A stretch of 11,756 bases of DNA from Alphaproteobacteria bacterium (GTDB taxonomy: Bacteria > Pseudomonadota > Alphaproteobacteria > JAEULC01). Positions 1 through 7,232 of this stretch are shown in pieces; within the stretch, counting starts at the first letter, position 1; the number at the start of each line of letters is the position of its first letter. Position numbers and translations under genes: made by a program. The stretch lies in assembly GCA_020851015.1 (NCBI GenBank), contig JADZDN010000249.1, positions 1-11,756 of the forward strand, written 5' to 3'. Under the pieces are notes generated by a model. It saw only the letters and a list, made by a program, of their open reading frames with translations, did not search any database and was not told the DNA's origin.

Positions 1-1031
1 AGTTCAGCGCCGAGGCCGACCGCGACCGCTTCTATGTCGGCATGCGCATGCTGGCCGACCGGCGCGACGAGGCGGTGGACATGCTGGCCGTGGCGCTGGC
101 CGAGCCGCGCTTCGAGGCGGCGGCGCTGGAGCGGGTGCGCGGCAGCATCCTGTCGTCGATCCAGCGCGACGCCGAGAACCCGCAGTCGATCGCCGCGCGC
201 ACCTTGTGGCAGTCGCTGTTCCCCGACCATGTCTATGGCCGGCAGTCGCGCGGCACGCTGGAGTCGGTGAAGATCCTGTCGCGCGAGGACCTGATCGCCT
301 TCCACCGCGCGCGGTTCGCGCGCGACGGGCTGATCGTCGGCGTGGTCGGCGACATCACGCCCGAGGAATTGAAGCCGCTGCTCGACCGCGCCTTCGGCCG
401 GCTGCCGGCGGAAGGCACCAACGGCGCGGTGGCCGAAGCCAAGGCGAGCGCGCCGGGCACCACCACGGTGATCCGCCGCCCGATTCCGCAGAGCGTCGTC
501 GCCTTCGGCCATTTCGGCATCAAGCGCGACGATCCCGATTTCTATGCCGCCTACGTCGTCAACTACATCCTGGGCGGCGGCGGCTTCAATTCGCGCCTGA
601 TGGAGCAGGTGCGCGAGAAGCGCGGGCTCGCCTACTCCGTCACCAGCTACATGTCGACGATGAGCCGCGCCGGGCTGGTGCTGGGCACCGTCGGCACCGA
701 GAACTCCCCGGCGGCCAAGAGCCTGGACCTGAGCCGCGCGGACTGGCGGCGACTGCGCGAGGAAGGCCCGACCGAGACCGAGCTCAAGAACGCCAAGACC
801 TACCTGACCGGCTCCTTCGCGCTGCAGCTCTCCTCGACCGGACGGATCGCGCGCATGCTGGTCTCGATCCAGGCCGAGAACCTGGGCATCGACTACCTGG
901 ACAAGCGCAATTCCTATATCGAGAAGGTGACGATCGAGGATGCCCGCCGCGCGGCCCGGCGCCTCTACGATCCCGACCAGTTGACCGTGGTCGTGGTCGG
1001 CGACCCCGCCAATCTCGGCACGACGAACTAG
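1..1031 (+). CDS. M16 (insulinase-family) peptidase-like protein, C-terminal part, probable non-catalytic partner
   Basis: The reading frame is open from the left edge (first full codon at 3), so the N-terminus lies outside the window; 342 residues and the stop are visible. The visible part covers the end of the first M16 domain and the whole second one. The segment GGGGFNSRLMEQVREKRGLAYSV, at about 570-641, is the classic M16 C-terminal core. It contains the conserved Arg (621-623) and Tyr (633-635) pair. In alphaproteobacteria M16 proteins often come as two adjacent genes, one carrying the zinc-binding HxxEH and the other carrying this R/Y pair without zinc. This gene is probably the second, but the position where HxxEH would lie is not in the window. 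Such proteins usually act in the periplasm. A small membrane-protein gene starts 3 bases after the stop, suggesting co-transcription. Confidence 0.9.
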   Translation, partial: FSAEADRDRFYVGMRMLADRRDEAVDMLAVALAEPRFEAAALERVRGSILSSIQRDAENPQSIAARTLWQSLFPDHVYGRQSRGTLESVKILSREDLIAFHRARFARDGLIVGVVGDITPEELKPLLDRAFGRLPAEGTNGAVAEAKASAPGTTTVIRRPIPQSVVAFGHFGIKRDDPDFYAAYVVNYILGGGGFNSRLMEQVREKRGLAYSVTSYMSTMSRAGLVLGTVGTENSPAAKSLDLSRADWRRLREEGPTETELKNAKTYLTGSFALQLSSTGRIARMLVSIQAENLGIDYLDKRNSYIEKVTIEDARRAARRLYDPDQLTVVVVGDPANLGTTN

Positions 1032-1034
1032 CCG

Positions 1035-1472
1035 ATGAACCGCGCGGCCGGCCTGGCGCTGGGCTTCGTGGCGGGCTTCCTCGCGGTCCTGCTGTTCCAC
1101 CAGCCCGTGGTCGGCCTGCTGCAGGCCGTGGGGCTGGGCGGCAACGCGCCCTACAACATGCAGCCGATCCCGCCGCTGGGCGTGCCGCGCGTCGTCTCGC
1201 TGGCCTTCTGGGGCGGGGTGTGGGGGATCGTGTTCGCGCTGCTCCGGCCCTGGCTTCCCGCGCGCGGCTGGGCCTTCGTGCTGGCGGGCCTGGTGTTCGG
1301 CGCGATCGCGCCAACCTTGTTCGGCCGATTCGTCCTGACGCCCCTGCGCGGCCAGGCGATCCAGGCGCTGACCTTCGCCAATCTCTGGCGCGGCCTGGTG
1401 GTCAACGGCGCCTGGGGGCTGGGAACGGCGATCGTCCTCGTCGTCGCGGGGCGCGGCGCTCGGCGGCGTTGA
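1035..1472 (+). CDS. Small integral membrane protein of unknown function (four predicted helices)
   Basis: A 145-residue protein with four hydrophobic stretches at about residues 4-22, 52-70, 78-98 and 117-138, and a basic C-terminal tail (GRGARRR). The loop between helices 1 and 2 carries NMQPIPPLGVPRVVSLAFWGG, where the Pro-rich turn followed by FWGGVWG looks like the conserved heart of the family. The ATG lies 3 bases after the stop of the M16 gene, with no separate room for a promoter, so it is probably translated from the same message. I do not recognise a named family; similar small proteins are annotated only as hypothetical in alphaproteobacteria. Function unknown. Confidence 0.75.
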   Translation: MNRAAGLALGFVAGFLAVLLFHQPVVGLLQAVGLGGNAPYNMQPIPPLGVPRVVSLAFWGGVWGIVFALLRPWLPARGWAFVLAGLVFGAIAPTLFGRFVLTPLRGQAIQALTFANLWRGLVVNGAWGLGTAIVLVVAGRGARRR

Positions 1473-1505
1473 CGCGGGGCCGCGCGGCTAGGATTCTGCC
1501 CGGCC

Positions 1506-2561
1506 ATGGCCGTTCCCCTTCTCGAGCGCGGCGACCGCGTCGCCAATTTCGTGCTGCCCGATCTGGGCGGCGCCTTCCGGCTGTTCTACGACTTCACCAA
1601 GGGCGCGCCCGGACTGGTCCTGCTGGCCGATGCGGGCGATACTGGCGCGGAAGCCGCGCTGCGCGCGCTGGCGGGCCAGGCGGGCGCCTTCGCCGCGCTG
1701 GGTGTCGAGATCTTCGCGGTGCTGCGCGGCCCGCCCGCGCGGGTAACCGCCCTCGTCCAGGCCGCCGCCGGCGGCACCCTGCCGTTCCCCGTATTCGTCG
1801 ACGCCGAAGGCAAGGCCAACGCGGCCTTTCCGGTCGCGGGCGAGGCGGCCGGGTTGAAGGCGGTGGTGATCGACGCGAACCAGCGCGTGCTGGCGACCCT
1901 GGGCGAGGGCGCACCGGAAACCTGGCCGGCCCGGGCGCTCGAATGGCTGAAGGCGCATTGGCGGCCTCAGCCGCCGGTGCGGCCCGGCACGACGCCGCCG
2001 ATCCTCTTGGTGCCCGACGCGTTCGACGCCGGCTTGTGCCGCGACCTCATCGCCGCGTGGCAGGCGGACCACCGGGAAATGGGCGTGTCCGGCAGCACCG
2101 ACGCGCTGCTCTACGGCCGCAAGAAGAGCCAGGACCACATCGTCAAGGAGCCGGCGCTTCACCAGCGCGTCAGCGCCACGTTGAACCGGCGCATCGCGCC
2201 GGAGGTGCTGAAGGCGTTCACCTTCCGCGGCCCGTACGGGTTCGACGCGCATATCGTGCAGGGCTACGACGCGACGCGGCAGGATTTCTTCGGATTGCAT
2301 CGCGACAATCTTTCGCCGCGCACGCGCCACCGCCGCTTCGCGATCTCGCTGAACCTGAACGACGATTTCGACGGCGGCGAGCTGCGCTTTCCCGAGTACG
2401 GCGGCGCGCACTACCGGATGGAAGCCGGCACGGCCTGCGTGTTCTCGTGCTCGCTGCTGCACGAGGCGCTGCCGGTCACCAAGGGCCAGCGCTTCTCGCT
2501 GACGACCTTCATGTGCGATCCGACCGGGCCGACCGCGCCGCCGGGCCGTCCGGCCGGTTGA
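1506..2561 (+). CDS. Redoxin-like domain fused to a 2-oxoglutarate/Fe(II) dioxygenase (prolyl-4-hydroxylase type)
   Basis: A two-domain protein of 351 residues. Residues about 1-155 resemble the AhpC/TSA (peroxiredoxin) fold: a GDRVANFVLPDLGG opening, a PFPVFVDAEGKA segment and a final strand VVIDANQRVLATL. This domain contains no cysteine at all; the first Cys of the protein is residue 178. It therefore cannot be a working peroxiredoxin. Residues about 165-345 form a P4Hc-type dioxygenase domain with the iron triad H265-x-D267 (HRDN) and H319, and R329 ten residues later as the expected 2-oxoglutarate carboxylate ligand. FDGGELRFPEYGG is typical of this family. The oxygenase half therefore looks active; its substrate is unknown (protein prolyl or other hydroxylation). 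The ATG at 1506 follows a weak AGGAT 11 bases upstream and lies 33 bases after the membrane-protein stop. Confidence 0.85.
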   Translation: MAVPLLERGDRVANFVLPDLGGAFRLFYDFTKGAPGLVLLADAGDTGAEAALRALAGQAGAFAALGVEIFAVLRGPPARVTALVQAAAGGTLPFPVFVDAEGKANAAFPVAGEAAGLKAVVIDANQRVLATLGEGAPETWPARALEWLKAHWRPQPPVRPGTTPPILLVPDAFDAGLCRDLIAAWQADHREMGVSGSTDALLYGRKKSQDHIVKEPALHQRVSATLNRRIAPEVLKAFTFRGPYGFDAHIVQGYDATRQDFFGLHRDNLSPRTRHRRFAISLNLNDDFDGGELRFPEYGGAHYRMEAGTACVFSCSLLHEALPVTKGQRFSLTTFMCDPTGPTAPPGRPAG

Positions 2562-2570
2562 ACGCCCCGC

Positions 2571-3008
2571 CTAGTCGCAAATCACGCTGGTCGTGAACTT
2601 GCCGCAGTTGCGCCCGCTATAGGTGCTGGGCGCTTCCTGCTGGCCGGTCGGCGCCTGCTGCTGCTTCTCGCCCAGCCGACGCAGCCGGTCGTCGACGCTG
2701 AAGACGCGCAGGTCGTCGCGCTGGTACTGCACCGGGCCCGAGCGGCCGATATTCTGGACCGCCGGCTTGCCGTCGGCCGCCGCTGCAGAGCTGGGCGACG
2801 AGGCCTGGGTCTGCTCGAACTGCGTGCCGTCCTTGCAATAGGTGGTGGATCCAATCGTCTGGCAGGAAACCGGGGGCTGGTTCCTCGCCGCGGGCGGAGG
2901 CGGAGTCTGCGCCGCGATCGGACCCATCCACGCGCCCAGACCGAACGCCGCCGCGGCCGCCAATGTCAGCGCCTTGCCGCCCTCGCCGGTGCCTGCCTGC
3001 TTGCGCAT
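2571..3008 (-). CDS. Small secreted protein with four cysteines, function unknown
   Basis: The start at 3008 was chosen over an upstream ATG at 3035 because a near-perfect ribosome site, AAAGGAG (3022 down to 3016), sits 7 bases before it, and because MRKQAGTGEGGK then leads straight into a hydrophobic stretch. The 145-residue product has a Sec-type signal peptide ending near GPIAA/Q (about residue 33), then a Pro-rich linker. The mature part has two cysteine pairs: SCQTIGSTTYCKDG in the middle and NCGKFTTSVIC at the very end, which could form disulfides in the periplasm. The region between them is Gln/Ser/Arg-rich and probably disordered. It converges on the oxygenase gene (10 bases between stops) and is divergent from mutL. 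I recognise no named family. Confidence 0.75.
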   Translation of the reverse strand: MRKQAGTGEGGKALTLAAAAAFGLGAWMGPIAAQTPPPPAARNQPPVSCQTIGSTTYCKDGTQFEQTQASSPSSAAAADGKPAVQNIGRSGPVQYQRDDLRVFSVDDRLRRLGEKQQQAPTGQQEAPSTYSGRNCGKFTTSVICD

Positions 3009-3064
3009 CGTCCCGCTCCTTTGACGCGCCGCCATCCTGCGTCGCTGCTCCTTGCGCTATTGTT

Positions 3065-3093
3065 AATATGGTCCTTTCCCCTGCTCGGCTCAA
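3065..3093 (-). promoter_or_regulatory. Candidate promoter for the small secreted-protein gene
   Basis: Reading the minus strand, TTGAGC (3093-3088) and CATATT (3070-3065) are separated by 17 bases, close to a sigma-70-type -35/-10 pair. They lie in the only AT-containing patch of the 161-base divergent gap with mutL. The match is modest and this is a suggestion only. Confidence 0.3.
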
Positions 3094-3169
3094 GGCGCCC
3101 GGCCCGGTCCGCCCTGCCCCCCCGAAGCAATCATCGCGGCCGTGATACGTTCCACCGCTGCCCTCTGAT

Positions 3170-5080
3170 ATGATCGCGCCCGTGCCCGCTCCACCCGACC
3201 TCACGGCCTCCGTGGAACCTGCCGCGCGCCCGCGCCGCGCGGGATTTTCGGCCGCGCCCGGTCCCCTGCGGCGATTGCCGGAGACCCTGATCAACCGAAT
3301 CGCCGCCGGCGAGGTGATCGAGCGCCCGGCCGCGGCGGTCAAGGAACTGGTCGAGAACGCGATCGACGCGGGCGCCACCCGCATCGAGGTGGTGCTGCGC
3401 GACGGCGGGGTCGGGTCGATCGTCGTGACCGATGACGGCTGCGGCATGACCCGCGACGAGCTTCTGCTGGCGGTCGAGCGCCACGCCACCTCGAAGCTGC
3501 CGCGCGACGACCTGGACGCGATCGCCACCCTGGGATTCCGCGGCGAGGCCCTGCCGTCGATCGGCGCCGTCGCGCGCCTGTCGATCACCAGCCGCCCGCG
3601 CGACCGCGGCGCGGCGACCGACGAGGCCTGGCGGCTGGACGTCGTGGGCGGCCGGGTCGGCCAGCCGGCGCCGGCCGCGGGCCCGCTGGGCACGCAAATC
3701 GCCGTGCGCGACCTGTTCTTCGCCACCCCGGCCCGCCTGAAGTTCATGAAGGAGCCGCGCACCGAGCTGGCGCACGCCGTCGACGCGGTCGAGCGCCTGG
3801 CCATGGCGCATCCCGCCATCGCCTTCTCGATCGTCGAGGAGGGGCGGCCCGCGCGCCGCTACCCGGCCGCCACCGGCGACCTGTTCGATGCGCGGCTGAG
3901 CCGCCTTTCCGCCGTGCTGGGACGCGACTTCGCGGCCAACGCGGTGAAGATCGACGCCGAGCGCCCGGGCATGCGCCTGACCGGCCATGCCGGCGTGCCG
4001 ACCCTCAACCGCGCCACGGCGCAGCAGCAATACCTGTTCGTCAACGGCCGGCCGGTGCGCGACCGGCTGCTCAACGGCGCGGTGCGGGGCGCGTACCAGG
4101 ACTTCCTGGCCCGCGACCGCCACCCGATGGTCGCGCTGTTCCTGGAGATCGATCCTGGACTGGTCGACGTCAACGTGCATCCGGCCAAGGCCGAGGTGCG
4201 CTTCCGCGATGCCGGGCTGGTGCGCGGGCTGATCGTCGGCGCGCTGCGCCAGGCGCTGGCGGCGGCGGGCCACCAGGCCTCGACCACCGTGGCGGAGGCG
4301 GCGCTCGGCGCGTTCCAGCCCGGCGCCGCCGGTGCCGCCGCGCCGGCGCCGGGATGGCCCCAGGTGTCGCGGCCGTCGCAGGCAATGCGCGAGGAGCTGG
4401 CGGCCTGGCAGGGACCCGGCGACCGAGCGGCCCTGCCCGGCCTCAACGCCCTGCCGGGTGCCAGCGCCCCGCCAGCCGATGCGAGCGTGGCGCCGGAGCA
4501 GTTCCCGCTGGGCGCGGCGCGCGGACAGTTGCACCAGACCTACATCGTGGCCCAGACCGCCGACGGCATCGTCATCGTCGACCAGCACGCCGCGCACGAG
4601 CGGCTGGTGCACGAGCGGCTGAAGCGCGCGCTGGCCGATCGCGGCGTCCAGCGCCAGGTGCTGCTGATCCCCGAGGTCGTCGAGCTGGGCGAGGGCCTGG
4701 CGGAGCGGCTGCTGCAGCGCGCCGACGAATTGGCCGAGCTGGGGCTGGTGGTCGAGCGCTTCGGCCGCGGCGCGGTCGTGGTGCGCGAGGCGCCGGCCAT
4801 GCTGGGCCAGCTCGACACCCAGGGCCTGGTCCGCGACCTGGCCGAGGAGATCGCGGAGATGGACGGGCACCTGTCGCTGAAGGAGCGGCTGGAAGCGGTG
4901 TCGGGCACCATGGCCTGCCACGGCAGCGTGCGCGCGGGGCGGCGACTGAACGCCGACGAGATGAACGCACTACTGCGCCAGATGGAGGCGACCCCGCATT
5001 CCGGGCAGTGCAACCACGGCCGGCCGACCTATGTCGAGCTGAAGCTCGCGGACATCGAACGCCTGTTCGGCCGGCGTTGA
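3170..5080 (+). CDS. mutL: DNA mismatch repair protein MutL (endonuclease-type)
   Basis: MutL couples mismatch recognition by MutS to strand incision and excision. The N-terminal GHKL ATPase shows all family motifs: E59 and N63 in [11 protein letters not shown] (equivalent to E. coli E29/N33), TDDGCGM (87-93), ATSKL (106-110) and GFRGEAL (122-128). A disordered Ala/Pro linker (about 370-440) leads to the C-terminal dimerisation domain. That domain carries the metal-binding endonuclease motif DQHA(x)2E(x)4E, complete at 471-482, plus ACHGSVRAG (582-590) and C614-N-H616-GRP. This MutL is therefore a nicking type, as expected in bacteria without MutH. At 636 residues the length is normal, but the protein has about 30 extra residues before the usual start. 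No Shine-Dalgarno is visible before ATG 3170; in-frame GTGs at 3182 and 3212 are alternatives, so the start is uncertain. Confidence 0.97.
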   Translation: MIAPVPAPPDLTASVEPAARPRRAGFSAAPGPLRRLPETLINRIAAGEVIERPAAAVKELVENAIDAGATRIEVVLRDGGVGSIVVTDDGCGMTRDELLLAVERHATSKLPRDDLDAIATLGFRGEALPSIGAVARLSITSRPRDRGAATDEAWRLDVVGGRVGQPAPAAGPLGTQIAVRDLFFATPARLKFMKEPRTELAHAVDAVERLAMAHPAIAFSIVEEGRPARRYPAATGDLFDARLSRLSAVLGRDFAANAVKIDAERPGMRLTGHAGVPTLNRATAQQQYLFVNGRPVRDRLLNGAVRGAYQDFLARDRHPMVALFLEIDPGLVDVNVHPAKAEVRFRDAGLVRGLIVGALRQALAAAGHQASTTVAEAALGAFQPGAAGAAAPAPGWPQVSRPSQAMREELAAWQGPGDRAALPGLNALPGASAPPADASVAPEQFPLGAARGQLHQTYIVAQTADGIVIVDQHAAHERLVHERLKRALADRGVQRQVLLIPEVVELGEGLAERLLQRADELAELGLVVERFGRGAVVVREAPAMLGQLDTQGLVRDLAEEIAEMDGHLSLKERLEAVSGTMACHGSVRAGRRLNADEMNALLRQMEATPHSGQCNHGRPTYVELKLADIERLFGRR

Positions 5081-5214
5081 TTCCCCCGCACTATTTGCTT
5101 GGCCGCGCGAATCCGGACGTGATACCATATCTATGCTTGGAGATTGATGTGCCTACGACATCTCGTGGGCCGCGGGGGCGGGCCAGGGGATCGAGGCGAC
5201 GAGGATCGGGGTCC

Positions 5215-5439
5215 ATGGCGCTCAGACTGCACACCATCACGGAGAACGATTCCGCCGGCGTCCTGCTGCGCCGGCCCAAGACCCGCTACCAGGCTTCCAC
5301 CGTGATGAGCATCTACCTGCCGGAGAACCTGTCGGACGCGCTGGACGAGTTCCGCCGCCCGCACGCGCTCACCCGCAGCGAGGCGATCGCGGCCATCTTG
5401 CGCGGCTTCTTCACCGAGGAACGCCCGGCCGACGCCTGA
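5215..5439 (+). CDS. Ribbon-helix-helix (CopG/Arc-like) DNA-binding protein
   Basis: A 74-residue protein. Residues 28-36 (STVMSIYLP) form the expected DNA-contacting beta strand. They are followed by helix A (NLSDALDEFRRP, 38-49), a turn, and helix B beginning TRSEAIAAILRGFF (53-66). This is the ribbon-helix-helix layout of small dimeric repressors and antitoxins. The first 27 residues are a basic extension containing LLRRPKTRY. ATG 5215 has GAGG (5201-5204) 10 bases upstream. A longer version from GTG 5149 is possible but would add a low-complexity Arg/Gly tail. It is GC-rich like mutL and so belongs to the core genome rather than the following island. No toxin gene is adjacent, so it may be a free-standing regulator rather than an antitoxin. 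Confidence 0.75.
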   Translation: MALRLHTITENDSAGVLLRRPKTRYQASTVMSIYLPENLSDALDEFRRPHALTRSEAIAAILRGFFTEERPADA

Positions 5440-5452
5440 CCGGCTGCGCCGG
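5440..5452 (+). terminator. Possible small hairpin after the ribbon-helix-helix gene
   Basis: CCGGC-TGC-GCCGG forms a 5-bp GC-only stem with a 3-base loop, starting directly after the stop codon. There is no T-run, so termination would have to be imperfect or Rho-assisted. Weak call. Confidence 0.25.
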
Positions 5453-5519
5453 CGGCAACGGGTACTGGCTCAGTTAGAATTTTCCCGGTAAGGACCGCGC
5501 TTCTCTTAGCCTGGCCTTC

Positions 5520-5792
5520 CGCCGTATCGATCAAGCCCACGATATCGGCCATCGCCATCGGGCTAGTCGCGATGCCGGCAGCCATGGCCGGGGGCATCCG
5601 CACTGCACTGTTGCTCCGCACGAAGTTGTACCAGACGGTGTAGAGCGCGACCAGGTGGCAGTGGCACTCGAATTTCTTGCCGTGCGCGTTCGCCAGCCGG
5701 GTGAACCGCCGCATATGGATCCGCGTGGACAGGTTGCTGCGCTCGACGTGCGACGTTGACACATGGGCACGGGCTTTGGTTGGCAATTTGTT
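5520..5792 (-). pseudogene. IS1-family transposase remnant (C-terminal part only)
   Basis: Reading leftward from about 5792, the frame gives HVSTSHVERSNLSTRIHM, then RRFTRLANAHGKKFE, then HCHLVALYTVWYNFVR, and finally PPAMAAGIATSPMAMADIVGL. This is the C-terminal third of the DDE transposases annotated as IS1 family in alphaproteobacteria. Typical members read VERQNLTMRM, RRFTRLTNAFSKK, ALYFVHYNF and TPAMAAG at the same places. About 90 of an expected 230 or more residues remain. The N-terminal helix-turn-helix and most catalytic acidic residues are missing, although the surviving stretch is in one frame without stops. The element is therefore dead. It lies between the GC-rich mutL side and the AT-richer fic gene and probably marks how the island arrived. 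I could not identify terminal inverted repeats with confidence. Confidence 0.82.
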
Positions 5793-5809
5793 CATGTGGG
5801 AAATATGGA

Positions 5810-5838
5810 TTGGCTCCGTCGGAAAGATAATTATATAT
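5810..5838 (+). promoter_or_regulatory. Candidate promoter of the fic gene
   Basis: TTGGCT (5810-5815) and TATATA (5833-5838) are spaced by 17 bases, a good sigma-70-like arrangement in an AT-rich patch that stands out from the surroundings. The fic start codon is 34 bases after the -10, with AGGA (5861-5864) 8 bases before the ATG. Confidence 0.5.
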
Positions 5839-5839
5839 A

Positions 5840-5850
5840 GTCGTAACGAC
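5840..5850. promoter_or_regulatory. Palindrome at the presumed fic transcription start (possible operator)
   Basis: GTCGT-A-ACGAC is a perfect 5+5 inverted repeat with a single central base. It begins one base after the proposed -10 and so sits around +1, where a bound protein would block initiation. The Fic protein has a C-terminal winged-helix-like domain that could in principle bind here. Short palindromes arise by chance, so this is tentative. Confidence 0.35.
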
Positions 5851-5872
5851 GATATTAAACAGGATAGCCGAC

Positions 5873-7051
5873 ATGATCTTCCTGCCACCAAAGCTTAATG
5901 CCAGCGACCTTGCGGTTATCGAGTTGGTTAATGAACAGCGCAACATACTGAAATATCAGATCAATCAGAACCCTGGTCGGTGGACCGGGTTCCTGCGGCG
6001 TAATACGTTTGCGCGCGCGATGCAGGGGTCCAACAGTATCGAGGGAATCAATGCCGATTTAGCCGAGGCAGTCGCGATCATTGACGACGAAAAGCCAGAA
6101 ACTCTTCAGCAAGAATCTGCGCGCGCACTAACCGCCTATCGAGTGACGATGACCTACATCATGCGGACCCATAACGATCCGCATTTCGAGATCAATCTGC
6201 AGCTCATCCGCAGTCTTCACTACATGATGCTCAACTACGACCTAACAAAGCTTCCAGGCCAATGGCGACCCGGACAAATCTTCGTCATCAGAGAAGAAAC
6301 TGAGGAACGGGTCTACGAAGGCCCGGACGCAGCCCAAGTGCCCAATCTGATGGCCGAGCTGGTCGGACAAATCGACGACCCGCAAGACATGCCGCCAATG
6401 GTGCGTGCCGCGCTCGCCCATCTCAACCTAACAATGATTCATCCTTTCAAAGATGGGAATGGCCGAATGGCGCGCGCAATTCAAACACTGGTACTTGCCC
6501 ATGACGGCATTTTAGCGCCGACATTTTGCAGTATCGAAGAATGGCTCGGGCGTAACACCCAAGCCTACTACGACATCCTTGCCCAGGTTGGACAGGGATC
6601 ATGGCATCCTGAAAACGACGCATTGCCGTGGGTAAGATTTTGCTTGATTGCTCACTTCCAACAAGCTGCGACGCTCATCAAGCGAAGCGCCGAAGTCGGC
6701 CGAACATGGGATGAAATTGAAAAGATCGCCACGGCGCGTGGTCTTTCCGAACGTTCGCAGACAGCGTTGATGGACGCGACATTTGGATACAAGGTGCGCA
6801 ATAGCAAATACCGCACTGACCATGAAATTTCCGAGGTCATTGCAAGTCGCGACCTAAAGAAGCTTACTGACCTTGGTCTCTTGGAAGCAGTTGGTGAAAA
6901 ACGCGGGCGCTACTACGTCGCGTCAAAAGTGTTGAAAGAAATCCGCGAAAAATGTCGCGACCGCACGCGCGCGCCCAATCCCTATCAACTGCTGGCCGAC
7001 AGGATGCAAATTCCCCCAGAAGGCCAACTAGCGTTGCCCGGCCTTAATTGA
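5873..7051 (+). CDS. Fic family protein (class II AMP-transferase) with C-terminal winged-helix domain
   Basis: Fic enzymes usually transfer AMP from ATP to a hydroxyl of a target protein. The catalytic motif is complete: HPFKDGNGRMAR at residues 190-201 fits HxFx(D/E)GNGRxxR, with H190 as the catalytic base. An inhibitory helix carries SNSIEG at 53-58, matching the (S/T)xxxE(G/N) motif. E57 would occupy the ATP gamma-phosphate site and keep the enzyme off, as in class II Fic proteins where the inhibitor is in the same chain. GQWRPGQIFVIR (129-140) matches the target-docking flap. Residues about 295-352 look like a winged helix (TDHEISEVIASRDLKKLTDLGLLE, then a GRYYVAS wing). Length, 392 residues, is usual for this architecture. 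Composition is much AT-richer than its neighbours and an IS1 remnant lies upstream, so it was probably acquired. The target is unknown. Confidence 0.93.
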   Translation: MIFLPPKLNASDLAVIELVNEQRNILKYQINQNPGRWTGFLRRNTFARAMQGSNSIEGINADLAEAVAIIDDEKPETLQQESARALTAYRVTMTYIMRTHNDPHFEINLQLIRSLHYMMLNYDLTKLPGQWRPGQIFVIREETEERVYEGPDAAQVPNLMAELVGQIDDPQDMPPMVRAALAHLNLTMIHPFKDGNGRMARAIQTLVLAHDGILAPTFCSIEEWLGRNTQAYYDILAQVGQGSWHPENDALPWVRFCLIAHFQQAATLIKRSAEVGRTWDEIEKIATARGLSERSQTALMDATFGYKVRNSKYRTDHEISEVIASRDLKKLTDLGLLEAVGEKRGRYYVASKVLKEIREKCRDRTRAPNPYQLLADRMQIPPEGQLALPGLN

Positions 7052-7191
7052 AGCTTTCTTTGCTGGGTGTTTCCTGGCGCTCTTCTTGTGGACTGCACTG
7101 TCCTTAACTTGCCCGTCGCGCTCCGCATGACATGGAGGGCATTGCCGATCACGTCGGCGGGGCGCTTCTGGCCTTGGGGTCCCTTGGGCAT
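7028..7191 (-). pseudogene. Frameshifted small gene of the MPKGP..KRPADVIG type
   Basis: On the minus strand ATG 7191 gives MPKGPQGQKRPADVIGNA followed by LHVMRSATG. I recognise this as the N-terminus of a small, uncharacterised alphaproteobacterial family (members start like MPKGPRGEKRPADVIG). Near 7111 the frame breaks: continuing in the same frame gives nonsense. Shifting by one base gives QVKDSAVHKKSARKHPAKKA and a stop at 7028, a Lys/Ala-rich basic tail that looks genuine. A one-base deletion in a run of G at 7111-7114 would explain it. The tail overlaps the end of fic by 24 bases, and no ribosome site is visible upstream. It is probably a dead gene fragment. The family's function is not known to me. 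Confidence 0.6.
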
Positions 7192-7203
7192 CGGAATATA
7201 GTA
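7174..7203 (+). promoter_or_regulatory. Candidate promoter for the four-cysteine small ORF
   Basis: TTGGGG (7174-7179) and TATAGT (7198-7203) are spaced by 18 bases. The small ORF at 7233 begins 29 bases after the -10, with a strong GGGGAGG in between. The -35 also overlaps the start of the minus-strand pseudogene, so part of the match may be leftover coding sequence. Confidence 0.35.
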
Positions 7204-7232
7204 GTATTCTCGGGTCGGGGAGGCGACATTCG

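Noticed and set aside
1488..2462. A 324-codon minus-strand frame over the oxygenase gene
   Set aside because: No domain and typical shadow composition; the plus-strand protein has clear catalytic residues.
206..2596. A 796-codon open frame on the plus strand
   Set aside because: It overlaps the M16, membrane-protein and oxygenase genes out of frame and is almost pure Arg/Ala/Gly/Pro, the usual shadow of high-GC coding DNA.
3131..4921. A 596-codon open frame antisense to mutL
   Set aside because: mutL is unmistakable with all motifs; the antisense frame is Arg/Ala/His/Gln-rich with no recognisable domain.
5313..5891. A 192-residue intact transposase-like gene
   Set aside because: Only the middle 90 or so residues match IS1-family transposases; the start is in the fic promoter and the end is antisense to the ribbon-helix-helix gene.
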